A stretch of DNA of 64,000 nucleotides from Datisca glomerata (taxonomy: Eukaryota; Streptophyta; Magnoliopsida; Cucurbitales; Datiscaceae), in the NCBI GenBank assembly GCA_003255025.1, contig QANY01007891.1, forward strand, positions 1,766,558-1,830,557, given 5' to 3'. Below, piece after piece: positions 46,180 through 57,749 of this stretch. The notes under the pieces are model-generated. The model was not told the origin of the DNA, searched no databases, and saw only the letters and a list, made by a program, of their open reading frames with translations. Numbering within the stretch: the first letter of the stretch is position 1; each line of letters opens with the position of its first letter. A program made the position numbers and the translations under genes.

Positions 46180-48469
46180 TACCCTTTGATACCATAACAT
46201 GTATGAGTGACATATCCATCTTCCCCCTCAGTAATGTGTGTTCTACACTCAGCCCATCATTAAATGTATGCCTGATGTTGGACACCCCAATGTAGTTCAT
46301 GTCTCCCCTTCAGGTCAATGTCATGTGACCATTTTTCGATATCGCATGGCTTGGGCACACGTTGAATCATACCAAATTAACTTAAAAACATGATCGAGTC
46401 GATGCCATTCCACTATATGAAGGGAGAGATAGTTCACTATATGTCTTCATGTATAATGTAATGTTAAGGAAGTGTGTGGATGATACCATTATAAAGTTGT
46501 CATATAACCTATGAAAAACATATTATAAATAATATGACAAAATCTGAGAACTTCATACACATAAAAGCCATAGTTTTACCTGATCTGGAGTTTACTTATC
46601 TAACGTACATCTATACACTTCAAGAACATGGGTAGAGGCATCTGTGAGACTAAAAATATATCTCCATCTAATAGATAAAATGCATAGTTACATACATATA
46701 AATGATAACATCCAGATAATTATCAAATGAGTTGACTTATTGTATGCCCAATGGAGAAGGTGGCAATGAAAGTTCATCTTCCCCGACATTATGATGTCTC
46801 GCCCGTTGCAAACTCACAAGTGTCAAAGGAGGAAATCGGTCCCATGCCAGCAATGTCAGAAGAATCATTATAGATTACTCTGCACATCTTTTTATACAAC
46901 CATGTTAGGCATGTACTACCCAACTGTATTGACCAGTCTCAGTAAAGTCTTCTAGCAGAGGCAAGAACATCAAGTGCACCTTAGTGTTCGACTTATCATA
47001 AAAAAGAGTACATCCAATAAGTTGCATAATATAAGCACATGCATAAAGCTGCACATAAATTTCATCATCATCATCATCACCTAATGAGGTAAAATGTGCA
47101 GTCAAACATGACATATTTAAACGTTGTCCCTGTAAACCACGTTGGCTTGGTCGAAAACCTAACAAATCTTCACATATTATCGGCCAATGTAGATGTGCAA
47201 TACCCGTGACTGTTATCCTATCAACTGAAAATCCTAATTGTATTTACACATCTTATACAGTAATAGTAGACTCATCATGTGCCATATGAAATGTATATGT
47301 TTCAGGATGCCATCTCTCCACAAAAGATGTGACCAAATGTTAGTCAATGTTTACTATTTTGAATTTTCAGGCATTTTCTAAGGTGTATGAGAAAATTTGG
47401 AAGCAAAAATTTGACTCTCCTAAATTTGTAAATTGAGCAAACTTGTCGTCATATAGAAAAGTGAGGAGAGAAACTTCTAAACAACCTCAAGAAACCGTGG
47501 AAAATGCTCGAGAAAATCCTGAAATTGTAAACAACCAAAATAACCGGGCAATTCGGGATTATGCTATGTCAGTGGTCAATGAGGTCGCATATGTTATTCA
47601 ATGCCCTATTAGTAATGACAACAATTTTGAGATTAAGCCGGCTATCATACATATGGTACAAGCAAATCAGTTCAGTCGCATGCCTAATGATGATCCAAAT
47701 GTTCACATAGTCACTTTTCTCAAAAATTGTGAGACATTCAAGCACAACAATGTCTCAACTGATACAATTAGGTTGAGATTATTCTCATTTACATTTTGAG
47801 ATAAGGGTAAGAGTTGGTTGAACTCTTTACCCGCTGGATCAATAACCCTTGGAATGACTTTCTGAGAAATTTTTGGCTAAATTTTTCCCACTAGCTAAAA
47901 CAACAAAGATAAGGAATGAGATCACTACTTTTGTCCAATATGATATGGAGTCTCCTTATGAATCTTGAGAGTTCCAATGTTATATTGATAGAATTCAAGA
48001 TTGTTAGAAAATATAATTTAGGAGACGTAAATTATATGGATAATAGATTATCATATTCAATTTGTATCTTAGAAAGATAGGTTGACACACCTGCGCCAAA
48101 TGTCAACACTGATCTTTACCACATTTACAAAAAAAACAACGAAAAATTGTGACTTTGGAAGCCCGTTCGTGTCTTCTGGTTTTCCTCTTTTTTGGTTAAA
48201 TTTCTGGTTTTCCTTGTTGCGTTAATGTAATATGGACAGAACGTAGTTGAATGAAAGACAATGGCATTAAACCCAACCCTCGCAACTCCATAAAACCCAA
48301 CATATACCAAATATGGAATAATACTTCTATCTAGGGTCATGGTCCAATGTATAATTGCAGTATGACGGCGACAATGTAAATCACGAGAATCCTCCTGGTT
48401 CCAAACATGTTGAGATATATGATGATCATGTAAATACAATATTGAGCTATCATGCGGTCCCAACTCCAT
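46180..48469 (-). pseudogene. Plant mobile domain (PMD / MAIN-like) pseudogene of the MULE
   Basis: Minus strand from MELGPHDSSILYLHDHHISQ (48469), a typical PMD N-terminus, through SIIPYLVYVGFYGV. After an insertion (about 47345-48245) it resumes with SFVERWHPETYTFHMAHDES, GIAHLHWPIICEDLLGFRPS, QLYACAYIMQLIGCTLFYDK, VHLMFLPLLEDFTETGQYSW, then IVEWHRLDHV and DLKGRHELHWGVQHQAYI in broken frames near 46440-46260. The PMD is a domain shared by host genes (MAIN/MAIL1, phosphatase PP7 long forms) and by some MULE and Ty3 transposons. Its position beside a MULE transposase in the same orientation argues for the transposon form. Confidence 0.85.
47345..48245 (+). mobile_element. Ty3/gypsy gag fragment (Athila-like) inserted in the PMD gene
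   Basis: The plus-strand frame 47443-47799 reads AIRDYAMSVVNEVAYVI, NFEIKPAIIHMVQANQF, PNVHIVTFLKNCETFKHN and IRLRLFSF, the Gag N-terminal domain typical of Athila-type elements. Further gag wording continues in broken frame to about 48000 (SWLNSLPAGSI, KFFPLAKTTKIRNEI). No pol follows. The limits are estimated from where the PMD frame stops and restarts; no target duplication was read. Confidence 0.75.
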
Positions 48470-48699
48470 GATATTACCTTAACATCTTGAAAATGAGAGT
48501 CGTGGTCAAGTGCATATAATTCCAATATTCAAATATTACATCAAAACTAAATCTAGACATTCAATTCAAAGACTGAATATAATTAAAATATTACATCATA
48601 CTACATCTAAAATAGTACATCACATTACATCAAGATGAAGTACAAAGTCTTGAATAAAATACATCAAGTAAAATAAACGCATCGAAGGCTATGAGACAT

Positions 48700-51475
48700 T
48701 TGAAGATTGTCCTCCATTATGAGAATGACAATTTTGACGGTTATGTCCTTCTGTCTACAAATTCCACATTTACATCAAGTACTTGTTTCTCGTCAATCCA
48801 TCTCATTTCATATACATGACGACCTAAATCTATCTTTCTCTCGCATCCTAGTTGGATCTATCAGAAAGTTAGGTACTTTCCAATAATGTTCATGTGGAAG
48901 AGGCTTGAACTATGACTTATAACACTCAGCAAGCATTGATATGCGGTAATAATGTTCAATGAATTATGATTATCGATACGAGCACATGCGCATACTGCTA
49001 ACATATGAGAACATGGGAGGCCAAATGATTACAATTTGTTACAAGTACATGATTGTTCCTTCAAATTCACAAAATGTATGTTCTGGCCTTTGTGCATGTG
49101 AAGGCCGTGTATTCTAGTTGTGACCTCAAACAATTCATTAGCACGACAAAAAGTTATGACAGAATGTGAATTGGCTTCCAATTTTTTATCTTATCTACAA
49201 CATAAGCATTAAACACTTCATCTTGTAGTAAGACATACTTCTATGCTTTTCAAACCATTTCACAATGCGATAAAATGTAAGCTCATCCAAAGCCGCAATA
49301 GGTAACATGCGAGCTCCCTTGAGTACACCGTTAATGCATTCTGCAACATTTGTCATCATCCAACCATATCGGTATATAACATCGAATGCTTGAGTACATT
49401 TTTTCTTTTCTATATTATCAAAGAACTGCACACACATCAACTATGTATTTTCTTTATTTCATCTATGTAGAGATTCAAACTTTCTTTGCTGATGTTGCGT
49501 TCCCGCTCTAAAGACTAAATTTTCAAAGCCTTCTTCTTGTATTTGTCATTGACGTTACTGGCAACATGCCTCAAATAATATCGATGATGGGCTAATGGTT
49601 CTGACCACCCAACTTGTTGATTACGTACCGCAACTTTTATTCTGGCATGTCAGTTAGAAATTAACACTAGTCACTCCCTCTATGTAACGTAATGCCTCAA
49701 ACAATATAAAAATCATGACCGATTATTTATGGTTTCTTGATCAACTATAGCGTATGTAATTGGAAAAATACGTCCATTTGAATCAAATGACGTGGATATT
49801 AATAACTTATGCTTATACTTACCATATAAAAATGTTCTATTAATTTGAATTATGGGTCTGCAATATTTGAAACCTCTCTATAGTAACACCAAAGGATAAG
49901 AACACATATCCGCATATCACATTACCAAGTAGACCAATGTCATGTATTTTCCATTGAACTACAGTCCCAAAATTTGTTTCAACAAGCATATTCAACCATG
50001 CTGATAGATGTTGGTATGATTGATCTCAATTACCAAAAACTTTAACAAGTACCTTTTCTTTTTGCTTCCCAGACCTTCATATAATGCACATCATATCAAA
50101 ATTTATCTTTCGCCATCCGATGAAGTGCTGTAATAGATGTAGTTGGATATTGTTTCACGACACTATGCAACTCTCGTGCAATCAATGTTGAGTCAAACTG
50201 TGAATGGTCGTGTGATAGTCTTGCATACACACATGTGTGAGATCTGGTGTATTGGGTTATTTCAAACATATATTGTCCATTTTACGACGATATGCACGAA
50301 CTCTTCATTAGGAACCTTCGTCAGACTTCTTACATTTTATAACCCAAAGGTTTGACAATGACTCTACCACACCAAAATGTTGATGTCTGAATGTCAAGTG
50401 TCTTTTAATCCCGATCATCTTCTTTCGACACCAAAATGTTGATGTCTGAAGGGTTGACAACGTCATCATCCTCTTGAGCCTGATCATCTTCATCAACATT
50501 AGCATTACAAGCATCTATCTCTTCATACTCTCCTATGAAGAATCTACGTGGAGGGCTAGATGGATTCATATAGACGATATGAGCATATGCATCTTCATGT
50601 GAGAAAGAATTATGTGCATTTTTATGTGTCGGAGTACTATGTGTATTTTCTTAGACAGTAGGATACGTTTCATTGTCATGGAATTGGGAACATGATGAAT
50701 TATCATGTATCTCAAGTCCACACATATTATCATCATACAAGTTTGTGCTAGGACCTTCTACATCTTTAGTAATTGATTTCCCATTAACTTCCTTACCTGC
50801 ACTGGTAGTTTAGTAAGGACTTCTAAGCTTGTTCTATTCCCTAGTTCCTAGTTGCTACTGTCTTTTAATAGCTTCCCAGGCTTCCTAAAAGTGAGAAAAG
50901 AGAAGGAAAAAACAGCACGGATTAGATGGAGCTAGGCGCATGGTTGTTCCAGTAATCTAATATGGATGCTGGCAAAGAGTTGAAGAGATAATTTCTTTCC
51001 TGGGTTTCGAGAAGGAATAGTGAAGAAGCATAAGCCCTTGAATGGACTCTAGCCTATGAAGGTGACTTGGCTTCCTCTCCTTTTTCTTTGTTCTCTAAGT
51101 GAGGTACCTTAGGGACCTAGCTTATTTTTTTTTAAAATAATTCAATTTTGTTTGTGGAGGAAATTGAAGCACAGTAGTAAACATCACAACTGCGTCGTCA
51201 TTATTCTGTATCGAAAACTTCACATAGTTGAATGATCCAACACCAATGGTAAGGGGAAATCAATAAATGATCTTCAACTTTCAATTGAGGCGGTCAATTG
51301 ACAAGACTTCACATAAAGTATGATAAAACTCGTAAAATGTAATCTCTTTATGAATTACAATTTCCTTAATTAAAGGTCGATCATAACAAATTCCATTTGA
51401 ACCCTCTACGACATTACCATTCATGTAACATAAAACTATCATAGATCTTTTCCCATTTGCCAACCTACTAACCAA
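48700..51475 (-). pseudogene. MuDR-type MULE transposase pseudogene
   Basis: Minus strand. N-terminal part at 51475-51281 (ANGKRSMIVLCYMNG, ITFYEFYHTL) resembles the PB1-like start of MULE transposases. Middle blocks at about 50340-50100 (QYTRSHTCVYARLSHDHSQF, KQYPTTSITALHRM) match the Cys-His DNA-binding part. The C-terminal part at 49440-49195 (YGWMMTNVAECINGVLKGAR, LPIAALDELTFYRIVKWF) is the conserved end of the DDE region. A SWIM zinc finger follows at about 49090-48980 (CTCNKL...GLPCSHMLAVCA). Many stops: dead. Confidence 0.85.
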
Positions 51476-52084
51476 AACACAAAAATTTCAAAACTAAATC
51501 TAGAATTCAACAATAAATCTACAAATTCAGAGTTGATAACTACTATTCCATAACATATTCATAAATAAAATTTTACAAATTGAAAGTTTCACCAGCACAT
51601 AATTAAGAAAAACACACAATAAGTTATTCATTTCATATAAATCATCCTATAACAAAACTATCAAATTTGATAATACACAACATTCATAAAAAATTGAAAC
51701 TTTTACGAGATTGAATGAGTTAAAAATATAGGGTTTGAGAGGTGCAATAGTGAGAGAGAGAGATTACTAAATATGGTGGAACACATAACACAAGATTCAT
51801 AAAAAATGAAAATTTTCAGGAGTTGAATAAAAAATTTAAAGAATTGAATGAGTTAGAATATATACCTAGGGTTTAAGAGATTGAGATCTTGCTTGTGGTT
51901 TGAGAGATAAATAAGCTTGCTTATGGGGTGAGAGTAAGGGAGAGCAACAATTGTGAAATGAGAGGCAAAATAGGCGGCTAAAGACGGGGAGACTTGGGTC
52001 GCCAAGAGAAGGGGAAAAAGAGGAGAAAGAGAGAAATAATAGTGTTTTTAGGTACTGGACTCACGGGCTTTGTTAGAAATGAAG

Positions 52085-52285
52085 CTTAGGTGAAACTATT
52101 TTTTATAAAGATGATTTCACTTAAGTAAATTATCTTTGTAAAAGATGATTTTAATTTTGACTCAAAGTTGAACTCGTCTTTGTAAGACAAGAACTACATG
52201 GAGCCACGCCCTCTATGATTTTAGCTTATATGTAAAAAAACACCTTACTTTTAGAATTAAGTTAATAAATAGAGTACTCTAAACA
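52085..52285. repeat. Right terminal region of the MULE (TIR-like)
   Basis: Contains AAAGATGATTTCACTTAAG, ATCTTTGTAAAAGATGATTTT, ACTCGTCTTTGTAAGACAAG and the outer AT-rich part, in inverted order relative to 29975-30300. Confidence 0.5.
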
Positions 52286-53186
52286 TTTTTTTAAAATATT
52301 CAAAAATCCACATTAGAGTTGAACTTGACACTTTGTGATGCTTGGCGACACAAATTTCACCTGTAGCAACAAAGTAATGCAAGTTGAAACTAGAGAGTTT
52401 GTGATGTCTATATGTGAGTTAATTTATACTCTTTTATAGTTTTAGAGTTAGAGTTAGAATATGAATCCTCTTCCATAGACTTCTTTGAGTTTGAACAGGA
52501 TTTGATATCTTTATCATCTTTCTAAGATAAAATTATATGCATCCTATGAATGTTTGTAGTGCATATACCTAGTAGGGATTTGGATCATTTCTATCTTTTT
52601 TTCTTGTATCCATAGGTACTCAACTAGCTCATACATCATGATTAAGCCTACGAGACTTGTGTACCATGTTCTCAGAAGTTTTTTAGACGAGTCAGTTTAA
52701 GCCGTTGATTTTGACATGATATAAGTATATGGCCCAAAGTAATTGATCGTATCTAAAATAATTTGAAAGCTTGAAAATTTAAGGTCTCATCCACTGAGTT
52801 CATTCATCTCATACATTACTTGTGAAAAATGAAGTGACTTTAGATATTATGTTTTTAACAAATTATGATCCCTCCCTACCCAATAAATAATAATGATACA
52901 TCACTTTAGCCATGTATTGTTCTTGTGGGTTTTTGCTTGAAAATGATCTTCTATTTGATTATGAATAACTCTAATGAGTTTAGACACATCATAGTTTTAG
53001 AAAAAAAGGGACTAAAATGGAATTTATAATTTTAACTATAGTTAAGAGAGAACAAAATGAAAAGAGACCATTTAGATAAGAAAAAAGAAATTAGGATCAT
53101 ATTTTTTAACAAAATTCAACATCTTTTTATAGGGAAAGAACTAAGATGCTCATCTGATTTATAATTTTTCTGTGAAGTTGGTGGTT
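52286..53186. other. AT-rich intergenic stretch, no gene seen
   Basis: No frame above background and no repeat match inside the window. Stops are frequent on both strands. Confidence 0.45.
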
Positions 53187-53303
53187 GCTAGACTGTGGTC
53201 TAGCCATAATATTTTACTAACCGCAGTCTAGCCAATGATAACATTGGCGTCAGAGTGCTAGACTAGATTTTAACAGAAATTTTTTGCTAGATCGGGGTAT
53301 AAC
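53187..53303. repeat. Left palindrome cluster (4 degenerate copies)
   Basis: Copies of the GCTAGACCATGGTCTAGC dyad at 53187 (GCTAGACTGTGGTCTAGC), 53216, 53257 and 53286, spaced 29, 41 and 29 bp. The spacing equals that inside the units of the array at 56426-57139, so both belong to one repeat family. Confidence 0.75.
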
Positions 53304-56300
53304 GCAGGGGTAACGTAATATTGTATTATGTGAAAAAAGTCATACTCCGTTAAAAAATGCGCAAGGGTCTGAATTTTTTTTTCAATTCACAGGGGCCATT
53401 TCTAGTACAATTGCTAAAGGAAAAATTATATATTTAACTATAGTTAAGAAGAAGTTATTGTGTCTAGCGACCAAAATATGACCCTAAGACGCACAGTCTT
53501 CGATTTTGATACGTTGATTCAAATTTGAACGGCCAAAATAGACTAATCGTTACTTTTTAATGAGCGGACCGTGACCAATCTCTATAATTTCTCATTGTTA
53601 AGAGACATTTGATTCAGATCTAATACGGCTTAGATCCGTTTAACACGAAAATCAAAAAAGGAAAATGTATTATTTTTTAAATCTGTTTTAAATCTTAATC
53701 ATTAATATTTTAATCTAACAGTCACGATTATTGGCCAGATTATGGTCGGTAGTCTGAAAATTTCTCCCGATTAAGGCTTTTGGAGAAAAATGTTGTTAAT
53801 GCTCAACTTGAGGATGAGCCAAGCAAGTCTTGTTATTGTTATTTGTCCAAACCCCGTCTAAACCCCGACTTCAGCTTTACCACCATATGAAGCTATTACC
53901 TGCCTCATTTTTTTGGGAAATTGCCATAGAATGACCCCTTATACAGAGTTTAAGGATAGAATGACCCTTAGGAATGTTTTGACGTTATTAAGACCCTTTA
54001 GAGTAAAAGACTTATTTACCCCTTATAGTAAAGAAATTCCATCTGAGTCCTCTCCAACATTCTCTCCCAATTTGATCATCTCCATCTTGATAGTTTGCAA
54101 ACACAATCTCCTTCAATTTGTCACCACCGAATCTCGTTCGATTTGTCACCACCGAATCCCGTTTGATTTGTCACCAATGAAACCTGTTCTGCAACACTCT
54201 CTGCAAGACTCTCTTCGTCTCTTTGTCACCCCCTTCGAGTGTGAGATTATCGTTCGAACAAACCGAAACCCTTTGAGTGTGAGATTTCCATTCGAATAAA
54301 CTGAAACCCTTCGAGTGTGAGTGTTGCACTAAAAAATTCTCATGAAACTTCTCCCATTAGTTTCGACCTAGCGAGCTCTCTCTCCCTACCGTTCATTCAC
54401 CATTTCCATCACCAGTCACTCTCACACCTCGTGGTTGATCCTCAACACATTTTGTTCATCCCTATTCCTCATTGTCATCAGTTACCTGAGTTGAAGTTGA
54501 CGCTCTCATCTTCGTTCCACCACCGACCCGAGCTTCTGCCTCTGACCAGAGCTTCAGATGCAAGGTATGAGTTCATCCTTATGGTGAATATAGCTTCATA
54601 AATTTAATTAATTTCTTCTTTTTCTTTCATTTGTCAAAGTTTTTGTTGTTATTTGCTCAATCACTTATAGAGTTTGAGAAATTTCAGTATGTGTTTATGC
54701 CTATCCCAACTGGGATTTTACCTATTAAGTTATTGGAACCCAGGTTCAAAGTGACAAAGGATGACACCCAATTGCTTGTGAAATTTGTCCAGTAAGGTTC
54801 AAGTTCAGACAATATGATTGTGGTCATTGAATTGAAAGAGATAAGGTAATCATCGAAGGTTTTGGGAGATCAATGGGAATTATTCTTATTTCTGAACAAA
54901 TCCATCAATGGAGCACTTGATGTAATCCCATTGGCATGGTCCTAGTGGGATAGATTTCATGAAGAGAGAAAAGTTGAAGTAGAAGAGGAATTGAAACTTG
55001 AGAGCTATAAAAATAAAGATCAATGAAATTTTCTTATTTTTGAAACAAACCCATCAGTGGAGCACTTGGTGTAATCCTATTGGCATGATTCTTGTGGGTT
55101 AGATTCCATGAAGAGAAATTTGAAAGTCATAAAGTAAATAGAGACCTCATTGACTTAAATCAGAGATTTTAGGGAGCAAAAAGTTATTGAGAAACAAAAG
55201 AATAACGATGATTACACTGGTTGTCATCATTAGAATCTCATGATAAAATTCCTTTGGAGATATCGAACTGTGTATATAATTACTATGTATATGATGTAAG
55301 GTGTATATCAACTTATAATAAATTTGACATTGGTTATCGATTTTGTTTATATTGAATTGATATTCATAAACCTTTTATGTAAAATTTATCTTTGTACATA
55401 TTTATTCTCGTTGCTATCATTACTCTCACATTTTCCTGTAGTTTTGATCAATTTGTGGTTATTAATTATTTTACTAATTTCATATCCTTGATTTCATGAT
55501 TTTATCATGTGGTTGTTTATAATTGTTTGCTCTTGATATAATGATGTTATTGAATTATCATTTTGATAGTCATTTTATATTAGTGAAATTTCTTTTTAGT
55601 GGAAGATTATGCTGCTTGCTACTGATTTTTCATAGTCATTCAGAAATGATCTCCCTTGTACTCTCTTGCAACCACATATGCTATAATATGTTCATGTTGG
55701 CTCTATATATGTTTAATGAATAATGTGCAGATTTGATTCATGGTGACAAGAACAAGAGCCTGAGGGTTGTGAGAATATCAACCAAGGTTCTTGGGATAAA
55801 GTTTAAAGAATTAGACCAAAAGACGGCCGAAGTTGGTACATAATGGAGTATTGTCCCTAGTCGTGGGCTGAATAGATCTATTCTTAGTTCAATAACCACT
55901 AGTAACTTCCTTAATCCTTAGGTTCTATGATATTTTTTGTTAACCGTCTTTATTTTTTGTTATGATTGTGTCTAACATTTTCTTCAATACTCTAATTTGA
56001 ATTCTACGTGGGTTTCTTTTTCTCAAGATGACCTTAAACTTGAGTATGTGCATCCATATCAAGATGGTGTTTATAACCCACGGAATTGTAGTTCTCGAAA
56101 GAGTGTAGATCAATTAAAGAAGACTCGAAAGAGTACTGATGTTTTTGAAGTTTCGAGGAAGAGCACCGACCGAAGAGAGAAACCAAGGCCAAGCACCCAT
56201 GGGCATGACATTGAAGACTCTAGACTTTAGGATGTTTATCATGTTATCAAAGAGTTGTTATATAGGATATGAATCAACGTTGATATTTATTATGCTATTA

Positions 56301-56425
56301 GAGAGTTGTAGTTGTTTAGCATGACATTGTAACTCTTTGTTGGAATTTGAATTTGCTTAGATATTGTTCTGCTTTGACTCATAATTATAAACTCCAGTTC
56401 ATATTGCCTTGTTTCTGTTTACCCT
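53304..56425. other. Stretch between the two palindrome clusters
   Basis: No recognisable gene. 53910-54040 has ATAGAATGACCCCTTATACA-like phrases. 54110-54300 holds short duplications (CACCACCGAATC(T/C)CGTT three times; GAGTGTGAGATT(A/T)(T/C)C twice). 54835-55130 has a duplicated AATCCATCANTGGAGCACTT block, about 175 bp apart. At 55997-56230 an open frame of 77 residues contains (R/T)RKSTD-type repeats (KSVDQLKKTRKSTDVFEVSR) of unknown meaning. It could be the body of an unknown DNA transposon. Confidence 0.5.
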
Positions 56426-57139
56426 GCTAGATCATGATTTAGCAAGTGTTAACTTTAACACAGAGCTGCTAGACCGTGGTCTAGCATAATATTTTTTTGC
56501 TAGATCATGGTTTAGCATAATATTTTTTGCTAGATCATGGTCTAGCGACCTAGCACATGAAAAATTATTTTTATCTTGTGATGATCTTATATTGTTAATG
56601 TAGGTTGTTTAAGATGTCATAATTATAGACCTCATATTTTTTCTATTTCTGTTTGTTCTGCAAGACCATGGTCTAGCAGAAATGATATTGCTAGACTATG
56701 GTCTATCAAGTGTTAATTTTAACAGACAACTGCTAGACCATGGTCTAGTATAATATTTTCAGCTAGACCATGGTCTAGCCCCATGACACGTGATTTTTTT
56801 ATATTTTAGGATGATTTTATATTGTATATGTAGATTGTTTGGGATGTCATAATTATAGATCCCATATTGCCATGTTTTCTATTTGCCCTACTAGACCATG
56901 GTTTAGCAGAAAATATTCTGCTAGACAATAGCCTACCAAATGTTAATTTTAACACAAACTGCTAGACCATGGTCTAGCGACCTGGTATGTAAAAAAATTA
57001 TTTTTATTTTGAGATGATATTATATTGTTAATGCAGGTTGTTTGAGATGTCATAATTACAGACCTCATATTTTCATGTTTCTGTTTGCTCTGCTAGATCA
57101 TGGTCTAGTAGAAATTATTCTCCTAGACCACGGTCTAAC
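56426..57139. repeat. Array of 18-bp palindromes GCTAGACCATGGTCTAGC
   Basis: Thirteen copies start at 56426, 56468, 56499, 56529, 56660, 56690, 56732, 56762, 56890, 56920, 56961, 57092 and 57122. Those at 56762 and 56961 are perfect 18-bp palindromes; most others differ by 1-3 bases. Spacing is about 30, 42, 30, then 128-131 bp, giving a tandem unit of about 230 bp (202 where one dyad is lost). The 130-bp spacers are also conserved (TGAGATGATATTATATTGTT, GTTTGAGATGTCATAATTA). A further decayed dyad may lie at about 57164. Confidence 0.92.
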
Positions 57140-57749
57140 AAGTGTTAATTTTAATATATAACTGTTAGACTCTTACTGTGACTAGAAATTGAAAACACGA
57201 AGAAGACATAAAATTGAAGGGAAAACAAAACAGAAGAGAAATAAGTAAATAATGTTTTTGGAGTCAACCACCTTTTTTATTCTACACTCACATTTTAGAA
57301 TTGTTGATAATTAACCTAATAATTTTGAGGTTTGTGTTAATGAAGTTTACAATAATAAAAGAAATAAGTGAGAGATTGAATGAATGATAAAATAGTGAGT
57401 AAGAGATCTCGATGTGTTGAAAAAATGAAAAACACATTAAAAAAAGACGTAAAGATTAGAAGGAAAACAAAAAAAGAAGTAAATTTTGAAGAGAGCTTTT
57501 ATTTCGTTAACTTCACCTCCCTAAGTGCTGAACCTAAAAATTTCTCCTTTTTTCGCCTTTCACCATTTCCTCCTCCGAGCATTTGTTTTCGCAATCTCTC
57601 TTTCTCACTCGCATCTTCTTTCCCCAGACTGGATTACTTCACTTACATGTCACAGTTTTCAGAAATTAGACGAGATTTCGTTTCTGGATGATCGGTCGCG
57701 AAGCAGCTACACACTTTAGTCGATTTATTTATCGTTCCCGTACCAATTC
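57140..57749 (+). other. Promoter and 5' leader region of the PPR gene
   Basis: Lies between the palindrome array and the proposed start. From about 57520 it is pyrimidine-rich (TTTCGCCTTTCACCATTTCC, CTCTCTTTCTCACTCGC), typical of plant leaders. Open frames here are not conserved-looking, but ATGs at 57646 and others could act as upstream ORFs. Confidence 0.45.

Larger units (their letters stand above)
29975..52285 (-). mobile_element. Large MuDR-type MULE with plant mobile domain, invaded several times
   Basis: The plus-strand sequence 29975-30300 and the reverse complement of 52085-52285 share an order of motifs: an AT-rich outer part (TATTTCAAACTTAAG / TATTTATTAACTTAAT), then GTCTTTACAAAAGACGATTT / GTCTTACAAAGACGAG, then AATCATCTTTGCAAAAGATGATTTT / AATCATCTTTTACAAAGATAATTT. 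These look like diverged long TIRs. Between them, after removing the later insertions (30786-32559 and 32733-45841), lie a MuDR-type transposase and a plant-mobile-domain gene, both on the minus strand. The whole is decayed. The TIR match is by eye, so the outer limits are tentative. Confidence 0.5.

Noticed and set aside
53913..54601. Two plus-strand frames between the palindrome blocks
   Set aside because: Built from short local duplications, with no motif; may be transcribed but there is no support for protein.
57380..57719. Two overlapping plus-strand frames upstream of the PPR gene
   Set aside because: Low-complexity, in the pyrimidine-rich leader, and not in frame with exon 2; kept only as possible upstream ORFs.
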